NCBI GenBank assembly: GCA_002706985.1
Contig: PAKP01000024.1
Coordinates: forward strand, 1-37,200
DNA from: Sneathiella sp.
GTDB taxonomy: Bacteria > Pseudomonadota > Alphaproteobacteria > Sneathiellales > Sneathiellaceae
Direction of reading: 5' to 3'
DNA length: 37,200 nucleotides
How positions within the stretch are numbered: the stretch's first letter is position 1; every line of letters starts with the position of its first letter. A program made the position numbers and the translations under genes. Under the pieces are notes generated by a model. The model was not told where the DNA came from. It saw only the letters and a program-made list of their open reading frames with translations, and ran no database searches. Below, one piece after another: positions 31,556-37,200 of this stretch.

Positions 31556-32440
31556 CTAATCCTTCATCGATATTTCACGCAGGCCGTCCGCCAGCAGGTT
31601 GAAGCCGAGCACCAGCGACGAGATCGCCGCGGCCGGGACAACCGCCATATGCCCTGCGAAACTTCCCAAAGGCTGTGTTTCCGCGATCATCTTGCCCCAG
31701 TCCGGATCTGGTGGCGGCAGTCCGAGGCCGAGATAGCCGAGCATGGCGATGGTGATGGTGGTATAGCCAAGGCGCAGGCAGGCATCGACGATGAGCGGCC
31801 CGCGGGCATTTGGCAGCAGTTCCACCAGCATGATATACATCGAACTTTCGCCGCGTGTCTGGGCGGCGAAGATATAGTCCCGCGTTCGAAGATCGAGCAC
31901 AAGCCCGCGCACGATACGCATGATCCCCGGCGCAGAGGCGAAGGTCACGGCGAGCACGATGTTAAAGCCCGTGGCGCCGAGATAGGTGATGATGATAATG
32001 TAGAGAACGATCACCGGGAAGGAGAGCAGCACGTTGGAGATGAAGGAGATCACCTCGTCATACCAGCCGCCGAGATAGCCCGCGATCACGCCCATCAGCA
32101 TGCCGACGATATAGGCGACCACTGTCGCCGTCGTCGCCCAGATCAGCACCTGCTGCGCGCCGAAGATGACGCGTGAGAGGATATCCCGGCCCTTGTGGTC
32201 CGTCCCGAGCCAGTAAAGACCGCCGTCCCGTGCCTCCGACATCGGGAACTTGAACGGTTCCAGCGGCGCATTCGGATCATAGAGCGGCAAGACCGGCGCG
32301 AGGATTGCGAGGATCACCCAGAACAGGATCAGCGAGAGGCCGAAGATGGCGATCGGGCTTTCCCGCAGCAGGCCGATGGACTTGACCATCTTGCTGAGCG
32401 CGGAGGGCGAAGTATCGTTTGATTGAATTTCTGCTGTCAT
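31556..32440 (-). CDS. Peptide-type ABC importer permease (DppC-like)
   Basis: A 294-residue inner-membrane permease with about six transmembrane segments. The N-terminal region ends with the first helix IAIFGLSLILFWVILAILAPVLP, followed by the periplasmic PLEPFKFP...YWLGTDHKGRDILSRVIFGAQQ, the hallmark of DppC/OppC proteins. The EAA-type loop is YIFAAQTRGESSMYIMLVELLPNARGPLIVDACLRLGYTT, and the end GFNLLADGLREISMKD is typical. GGGAGGG lies about 8 bases before the ATG; a longer frame-compatible start upstream is rejected because the signature helix begins here. Four bases separate it from the ATPase gene. Confidence 0.94.
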   Translation of the reverse strand: MTAEIQSNDTSPSALSKMVKSIGLLRESPIAIFGLSLILFWVILAILAPVLPLYDPNAPLEPFKFPMSEARDGGLYWLGTDHKGRDILSRVIFGAQQVLIWATTATVVAYIVGMLMGVIAGYLGGWYDEVISFISNVLLSFPVIVLYIIIITYLGATGFNIVLAVTFASAPGIMRIVRGLVLDLRTRDYIFAAQTRGESSMYIMLVELLPNARGPLIVDACLRLGYTTITIAMLGYLGLGLPPPDPDWGKMIAETQPLGSFAGHMAVVPAAAISSLVLGFNLLADGLREISMKD

Positions 32441-32454
32441 ATCAACGCCCTCCC

Positions 32455-33387
32455 TTATGTAAACCGGATCCGCGGATTGAGCAGCGTATAGCCGATATCC
32501 GAGATGAATTGCGAGAACACGGCGACGAACACGGCGACGAGGGTACAAGCCTCGATCACATAGATGTCGCCGAACAGGGCACCGTCAAGAAGCAGCTTCC
32601 CAAAGCCCTTGTAGGCGAAGAAGACCTCGACCACGATCACGCCCGAGAGCAGCCAGTTAAGCTGCAGGATGATCACCGTAAAGGGCGCGATCAGCGCGTT
32701 GCGGAGCGCATGGCGCATGATCACTCGCCGGTATGGGATGCCTTTGAGGACCGCCGTCCGGATATAGTGGGACGTCATGACCTCCGCCATCGAGGCGCGG
32801 GTCATGCGCGCCGTATAGCCGAAGCCATAGACAACCAGCACAAAGACCGGCAGAAATATCTCGGCCCAGCTGAACCCGCTGGTCATCGCCGAGGTGCCAG
32901 GGAGCCAGCCCAGCCAGAAAACAAAGATGGCGGAGAAAAAGGTGGCGCTTGCAAATTCAGGAACAGATGTCGTCAGCACCGAACCGACAGAGACCACCCG
33001 GTCCTGGAGCGACCCTTCCTTCATGCCGGCAATGACCCCGAGGGTGAGCGAGAGCGGGATCATGAAGGCCATATAGAGCCCGGCGAGAATGGCGGTATTG
33101 GCAAGCCGCGGCCAGAGCACTTCCGAGACCGGGGACTTGTACTGGATCGAATATCCGAAATCACCGGTCAAGGCATTGCCGACCCAGGTGACATAGCGTT
33201 CCAGGAACGGTTCGTTATAGCCATTATTTTCAAGCCACAGCTCTCGCTGTTCGGTGCTTGAATAGGGCCCGAGAACCTTGCCGGCAACGGCCAGCTTGTC
33301 GGATTCGAAAATCGCGAAAAGCGTGAATGAAACGATGACCATAATCAGGGCCATCGAGAGAAAACGACGAAACGCCAGTATCAGCAT
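32455..33387 (-). CDS. Peptide-type ABC importer permease (DppB-like)
   Basis: A 310-residue permease with about six membrane segments. The first helix RFLSMALIMVIVSFTLFAIFES is at the N-terminus; RYVTWVGNALTGDFGYSIQYKSPVSEVLWPRLANTAIL is the DppB/OppB signature. The EAA loop reads HYIRTAVLKGIPYRRVIMRHALRNALIAP, and the end FSQFISDIGYTLLNPRIRFT is the standard C-terminus. It pairs with the DppC-like permease 14 bases downstream. Together they form the substrate channel. Confidence 0.95.
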   Translation of the reverse strand: MLILAFRRFLSMALIMVIVSFTLFAIFESDKLAVAGKVLGPYSSTEQRELWLENNGYNEPFLERYVTWVGNALTGDFGYSIQYKSPVSEVLWPRLANTAILAGLYMAFMIPLSLTLGVIAGMKEGSLQDRVVSVGSVLTTSVPEFASATFFSAIFVFWLGWLPGTSAMTSGFSWAEIFLPVFVLVVYGFGYTARMTRASMAEVMTSHYIRTAVLKGIPYRRVIMRHALRNALIAPFTVIILQLNWLLSGVIVVEVFFAYKGFGKLLLDGALFGDIYVIEACTLVAVFVAVFSQFISDIGYTLLNPRIRFT

Positions 33388-33425
33388 GTAATTGCTCCCC
33401 CCGGGGCAAAAGTGCGTCAGAATCA

Positions 33426-33454
33426 GATAAGGGCGATGTTATATCGCCCTTATC
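33426..33454 (-). repeat. Intercistronic hairpin
   Basis: GATAAGGGCGAT and ATCGCCCTTATC form a perfect 12-bp stem with a 5-base loop, directly after the binding-protein gene. There is no T-tract, so a role in 3'-end stabilisation of the binding-protein message or in partial termination is more likely than full termination. This would raise the binding protein relative to the permeases. Confidence 0.7.
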
Positions 33455-33467
33455 TTCACTTCTTGAT

Positions 33468-35174
33468 TTAGCTGTCGATCCAGATTTTATAAAACTGATG
33501 GTACTGGGTCGGATGCGCCTCCACATTCATGACCTTCTCGCTTGCCAGGAAGAATTTAGGCTGCCAGATCGGCTGGATGATAATCGCGTCGTCCTGGAGA
33601 ATTTTCTCGACTTCCTCCATGGCGGCTTTACGCTTTTCAGCGTCGACCAGAGACTCCGCCTTATCGAGGGCTTTCTCGAAAGCAGGATTGTTGTAACCGG
33701 TTTCGTTCCATGGCACACCGGCGCGATAGGCCAGACTCAGGACCATGGTGCCGAGCGGACGATGGGTCCAGGCGGTGATGCCGAACGGCGTCGTTGCCCA
33801 GATTTCCCAGTATTTCGAGGCCGGCATCAGGTTCAAATTGAGGGTAATCCCGGCTTCAGCGGCCTGGTCCTTCAGGATTTCGCAGACCTGTTGCTGCCAC
33901 GGACCATTAGTGTTCCCAACGTCGATGGTCAGTTCAATGCCGTTCTCATAACCGGCTTCGGCCAGCAGGAGCTTCGCCTTTTCGACATCCCGCTCAACCC
34001 GGTTAAGGGCGAAATATTCAGGATGAATGGGCGAGACATGGTGATGTTCGCCCACGTCGCCGCGACCCTGATAAACAAGTTCGTTATATTTCTCCGCATC
34101 ACAGCAATACATCAAGGCCTGACGCACGCGTTTATCGTCGAACGGCTTCTGCGTGATATTCATGCGCATCACACCGGTCTGCGCGGTCCGCGCTTCCAGG
34201 ATTTTCATGCCCGGAATGGACTGCGCCATGCCGAGAGAGGCGATATCGAACTCATAGTTCATATCCACCTGACCGGAGGCAACGGCGGCAAGCTGGGCTG
34301 CGGACCCGGCGCCATGGTCGAAATAATGGATTTCATCGAGATAGACCTCCCCGCCCCAGAAGGGTTCGTCCGGATATTTCTCGCCCCAATACGGCTGGTC
34401 GACCCGCTTCAGGATCGCCTTTTCACCGACAGCGAAATCAACGAGGGTGAACGGACCCGTGCCGTTCGGCTGTTCAACAAGGTTGCCCTTGAAGCCGCGG
34501 TGCACGATCATCGTCGGATAGTTATAGAGGTTCTCCGGGATGGACAGAACAGGCGTGTTCAGGTTGAGGCGGATGGTATAGTCATCGACCTTTTCAAGCG
34601 CGCCTTCGGTCATCACCTTCTTGGCGTCGTCCCCTTCCCCAACAGTCGTGAGCATGGAATCAAACAACCCGACGTTGGAGGATCCGGTATTCGGATCGAG
34701 CCAGCGGGTGAAGTTAAACATCACATCATCGGCGTTGAAGTCATCGCCATTATGCCATTTGATTCCCTGGCGCAGCTTGAAGGTCCAGGTTTTCAGATCA
34801 TCCGAGGCAGACCAGCTTTCCGCGAGATACGGGCGGGTCACATTGTCAGGGCCGGTCATGACAAGATATTCGCACACCTGCCGCGCGACGTTCGACGGTG
34901 GTGTCCAGCTATAGACGGCCGGATCGTTCATCTCCTGCACTTCCATGGAGACTTTCAACACACCGCCCTTTTTAGGGGTGGCCGCTTTTGCCTCCAGCGT
35001 CGGGTCGGCAATACCCGCAATCGAGTAGGCCGCCGCGGCGGAGAGGCCCAGCAACGTCGAGGTTCTCAGAAACTCGCGGCGGTCCATCTTGCCACTCTTG
35101 AACTGTTCGGTAACGTCCTTGATCTTGGGATGAATGTGCCCCGGCACTTCATGATCCATTTTCTTGACTGTCAT
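33468..35174 (-). CDS. Peptide/nickel-type ABC substrate-binding protein, Tat-exported
   Basis: A 568-residue family-5 extracellular solute-binding protein. The signal is twin-arginine: about 30 hydrophilic residues, then DRREFLRTSTLLGLSAAAAYSIAG with the Arg pair at residues 32-33, then cleavage near AKA. Mature motifs: LAESWSASDDLKTWTFKLRQGIKWHNGDDFNADDV, FNPDNGTGPFTL-like NGTGPFTLVDF, MRMNITQKPFDDKRVRQALMYCCD, and AILQ-type end EKILQDDAIIIQPIWQPKFF. Peptide, nickel, opine or glutathione substrates all use this family; the ligand is not predictable. It is first in the importer operon. Tat export means it folds before crossing the membrane. Confidence 0.93.
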   Translation of the reverse strand: MTVKKMDHEVPGHIHPKIKDVTEQFKSGKMDRREFLRTSTLLGLSAAAAYSIAGIADPTLEAKAATPKKGGVLKVSMEVQEMNDPAVYSWTPPSNVARQVCEYLVMTGPDNVTRPYLAESWSASDDLKTWTFKLRQGIKWHNGDDFNADDVMFNFTRWLDPNTGSSNVGLFDSMLTTVGEGDDAKKVMTEGALEKVDDYTIRLNLNTPVLSIPENLYNYPTMIVHRGFKGNLVEQPNGTGPFTLVDFAVGEKAILKRVDQPYWGEKYPDEPFWGGEVYLDEIHYFDHGAGSAAQLAAVASGQVDMNYEFDIASLGMAQSIPGMKILEARTAQTGVMRMNITQKPFDDKRVRQALMYCCDAEKYNELVYQGRGDVGEHHHVSPIHPEYFALNRVERDVEKAKLLLAEAGYENGIELTIDVGNTNGPWQQQVCEILKDQAAEAGITLNLNLMPASKYWEIWATTPFGITAWTHRPLGTMVLSLAYRAGVPWNETGYNNPAFEKALDKAESLVDAEKRKAAMEEVEKILQDDAIIIQPIWQPKFFLASEKVMNVEAHPTQYHQFYKIWIDS

Positions 35175-35715
35175 CTTGGGTAACTCCCTATCCTGTGTTT
35201 TATCGCATCTTGTTTACTTGCTAAAACTTGCCTCAATCAGTTGATTTTTGCATTTTTTCAATGGCCTTTTTGTTCATTTTACGACCATATTTTTCCTGTC
35301 GAATTCAAATAGTGCCGCAATTTCAACCATTTTGATCTTCTTTAGCCTTAAGCATAGTGAAACTTCGGCTTGCTCGTCAATCAGAATAGAGAAAAATATT
35401 ATATACTTGTTTATATACAATATAGTTTTACTTAATGTAACTATATACAAATAAATAAACGGATAATGGCGTCCATAATATTTTTTGATATTTAATTATG
35501 GCGGCAGATACTTGGTGTATTTTTCAAGTAAGTAATTCCGAAGGTAGATGATCCGGAATTTTATGTTTGTTTATTTCAATTTAATTAAAATTTGCGGCAT
35601 CCGGCCGCGGCGCTCCTTCGCTTTGATGTCACGGAAGAAATTTACTTCCGGCGTCTGTCGGCGTATCATGCCGCCGCTTCATTTCAGAAATAGATAAGAA
35701 GAAAAAGGAAATCAA
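35175..35715. other. AT-rich intergenic region with a dyad
   Basis: 541 bases between divergent genes, much richer in A+T than either side. It must hold the promoters of the importer operon and of the acyl-CoA dehydrogenase gene. The only clear structure is at 35420-35446: ATATAGTT, 11 bases, AACTATAT, flanked by a direct repeat of ATATACAA at 35413 and 35443. It may be an operator or a site for a nucleoid protein. A rightward frame of 68 codons from 35248 has no ribosome site and is not called. I see no RNA gene here. Confidence 0.5.
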
Positions 35716-36858
35716 ATGCAGCGCGAACTTTTCAGTGAAGAACATGAGCTTTTCCGGGCCTCCGCCCGCCGCTTTGTTGAGGAGCGGATCGTCCCCTTCC
35801 ATGCCCAGTGGGAAAAAGACGGGCAGGTCAGCCGCGAGGTCTGGCTGGAAGCCGGAGAAGCCGGTTTCCTCTGCACATCGGTGCCGGAAGAATATGGCGG
35901 TGTCGGCGGTGACTTCCTGTTCGGTGCGATCTTCCTTGAGGAACTGGCCCGCGCCGGAACCAGCGGCCCCTCCTTCCATCTGCATTCGGAGATTGTCGCG
36001 CCCTATCTCATCCACTACGGCACGGAAGAACAGAAAAAGCACTGGCTGCCAAAGCTGGTGAAAGGCGAGGTTATCGTGGCCGTCGGCATGACGGAGCCGG
36101 GCGCGGGGTCCGATCTTCAGAATATCCGCACCACGGCCATTGCCGATGGCGATGATTATGTCATCAACGGCCAGAAAGTCTTTATCAGCAACGGCCAGAT
36201 TGCCGATCTCGTGGTGCTCGCCTGCAAGACGGACCCGAAAGCGGGCGGCAAGGGTGTTTCCCTCGTGCTGGTCGAAGGTGACCGCGAAGGGTTCTCGCGC
36301 GGCCGCAACCTCGAGAAAGCCGGATACAAGGCGCAGGACACGTCGGAGCTCTTCTTCAACGATGTCCGGGTGCCGAAATCCAACCTCCTCGGTGAAGAGG
36401 GGCGCGGTTTCAAGCAGCTAATGCAAATGTTGCCGCAGGAACGGCTCGTGATCGCCGTACGCTCCGCCACCAGTATCGAGACCGCGCTCGACTGGACCCT
36501 TGAATACACGAAAGAGCGCAAGGCCTTCGGCCAGAGCATCGCCGATTTCCAGAATACCCGCTTCAAGCTGGCCGAGATCAAGGCCAAGGCGGTGATGATG
36601 CGCGCCTTTGTCGATCGCTGTGTTGCCGCGCATTTGAAGGGCGAGCTCGATGCGGTCACCGCCGCCATGGCGAAGATGCAATCGACGGAGATACTCTGGG
36701 AGGTCCTCGATGAATGCGTGCAACTACATGGCGGCTACGGCTATATGTGGGAATATCCGGTCTGCCGCGCCTGGGCCGACAACCGTATGGCCCGCATCGC
36801 CGGTGGCACGACCGAGATCATGAAAGAGATCATCAGCCGCGATTTGCTGAAGGATTAG
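35716..36858 (+). CDS. Acyl-CoA dehydrogenase, long-chain type
   Basis: A 380-residue FAD enzyme that forms the first double bond in fatty-acid or branched acyl-CoA oxidation. The N-terminal helical part is followed by the FAD/substrate motif VGMTEPGAGSDLQNI, then ERKAFGQSIADFQNTRFKLAEI, QLHGGYGYMWEYPVCRAWADNRM and the end AGGTTEIMKEIISRDLLK. The medium-chain catalytic Glu position carries Gly (AGGT instead of EGT), while Glu242 in LPQERL sits where long-chain and isovaleryl-type enzymes have their base, so the enzyme should be active with that subtype's chemistry. AAAAAGGA lies before the ATG. It is followed by a terminator and a MarR gene. Confidence 0.93.
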   Translation: MQRELFSEEHELFRASARRFVEERIVPFHAQWEKDGQVSREVWLEAGEAGFLCTSVPEEYGGVGGDFLFGAIFLEELARAGTSGPSFHLHSEIVAPYLIHYGTEEQKKHWLPKLVKGEVIVAVGMTEPGAGSDLQNIRTTAIADGDDYVINGQKVFISNGQIADLVVLACKTDPKAGGKGVSLVLVEGDREGFSRGRNLEKAGYKAQDTSELFFNDVRVPKSNLLGEEGRGFKQLMQMLPQERLVIAVRSATSIETALDWTLEYTKERKAFGQSIADFQNTRFKLAEIKAKAVMMRAFVDRCVAAHLKGELDAVTAAMAKMQSTEILWEVLDECVQLHGGYGYMWEYPVCRAWADNRMARIAGGTTEIMKEIISRDLLKD

Positions 36859-36867
36859 GGGTTTTTC

Positions 36868-36896
36868 GGGGGACCGCCAGTCCCCCTCTCCTTTTC
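36868..36896 (+). terminator. Intrinsic terminator after the acyl-CoA dehydrogenase
   Basis: GGGGGAC-CGCCA-GTCCCCC gives a 7-bp stem with a 5-base loop, followed by TCTCCTTTTCTC. The T-tract is interrupted, so termination may be partial. Confidence 0.65.
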
Positions 36897-36916
36897 TCGA
36901 TATTTCGCCCCACCTC

Positions 36917-36956
36917 TTGCGCATTAATATAACATGTTATATATCTTGTTATACAA
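36917..36956 (+). promoter_or_regulatory. MarR promoter and operator
   Basis: TTGCGC (36917-36922) and TATATC (36940-36945) with 17 bases between form the promoter. The spacer holds a perfect 16-bp palindrome ATATAACATGTTATAT at 36927-36942, and TTGT-TAT-ACAA follows at 36946-36956. Position and symmetry fit autorepression by the MarR protein encoded next. Confidence 0.65.
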
Positions 36957-36974
36957 ACAATAGCGGGAGGCATC

Positions 36975-37200
36975 ATGGTTGAAGATTTTGTCCGCCATAA
37001 AGGGTATCTCACCCTCGGCACAAGGCTGAAACGGATCGGCGATCTGTTGCAGGCGGAGGTTCAGCAGCTTCTCGATAGCGAGGGTGTCGCCATCCAGACC
37101 GGGCAGTATCCGCTGATTGCGGCCCTTGACGAGTTCGGGCCGCTGACCGTTGGCGAGCTCGCCGAAGCCCTCGGCGTCAGCCAGCCCGGCATCACCCGGA
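36975..37200 (+). CDS. MarR family transcriptional regulator, N-terminal part
   Basis: 75 residues are visible before the right edge. The first helices are VRHKGYLTLGTRLKRIGDLLQAEVQQLLDSEGVAIQTGQYPLIAALDEFGPLT, and the winged-helix recognition part begins VGELAEALGVSQPGITR. CGGGAGG lies 4 to 5 bases before the ATG. The rest of the wing and dimerisation helix is outside the window. Its target may include the preceding acyl-CoA dehydrogenase or a gene beyond the edge. Confidence 0.85.
   Translation, partial: MVEDFVRHKGYLTLGTRLKRIGDLLQAEVQQLLDSEGVAIQTGQYPLIAALDEFGPLTVGELAEALGVSQPGITR

Noticed and set aside
35248..35454. A 68-codon rightward frame in the AT-rich intergenic region
   Set aside because: No ribosome site, low-complexity hydrophobic composition expected from AT-rich DNA, and no neighbour in operon distance.

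Overview
The window looks like chromosomal DNA of an alphaproteobacterium with moderately high GC. The arguments are the gph / glmU-glmS arrangement, a SUF operon of the Rrf2-SufBCDS-SufU-SufT-SufA type, many divergent small ArsR/MarR regulators, and acyl-CoA and peptide metabolism genes. I cannot name a genus. No rRNA, tRNA, CRISPR array, transposase or integrase gene was seen.

Layout. 1-1480: the end of a cyclopropane-fatty-acyl-phospholipid synthase gene and an SDR oxidoreductase. 1504-5479: amino-sugar supply for the envelope (glmU-glmS, leftward) and a divergent gph. 5476-6391: two tandem small lipoproteins of DUF2846 type. 6475-9147: a tight leftward operon of a crotonase-fold protein, an unknown 92-residue protein, a uracil-DNA-glycosylase-like protein and a lipoprotein lipase. 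9308-12191: a DMT exporter and a two-gene ureide-type catabolic unit. 12262-14717: an ABC-F (Uup-like) ATPase and a small P-loop kinase-like protein. The latter is preceded by a possible structured RNA with its own promoter and terminator. 14900-15500: an AT-rich stretch with a small membrane protein. 15553-22451: a complete SUF iron-sulfur assembly operon closed by an exported rhodanese. 22590-24413: an unusual hemerythrin and a TPR protein.

24417-28302 is the most curious stretch. A NIPSNAP gene and an ArsR regulator are divergently paired. Three unrelated leftward genes (GNAT, VOC, RidA) and one AT-rich DUF2971 gene follow. Between each successive pair lies a remnant of the 3' end of an ArsR-type gene of the same family, always in the same orientation and close to or abutting the next gene. 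The pattern resembles a cassette array punctuated by regulator 'tails'. It could reflect gene insertion at a recurrent recombination site, or repeated loss of divergently paired regulators.

28310-28570 has a strong promoter facing a GC-rich, ORF-poor segment with self-complementary ends, a possible non-coding RNA. 28586-29356 encodes a single-pass membrane protein whose ribosome binding site lies inside a long leader hairpin. 29455-35174 is a complete peptide/nickel-type ABC importer operon. 35716-37200 holds a long-chain-type acyl-CoA dehydrogenase and the start of a MarR regulator with a 16-bp perfect palindrome in its promoter.

Functional calls rest on motif reading by eye. RNA structures, promoters and operators are sequence-based proposals.
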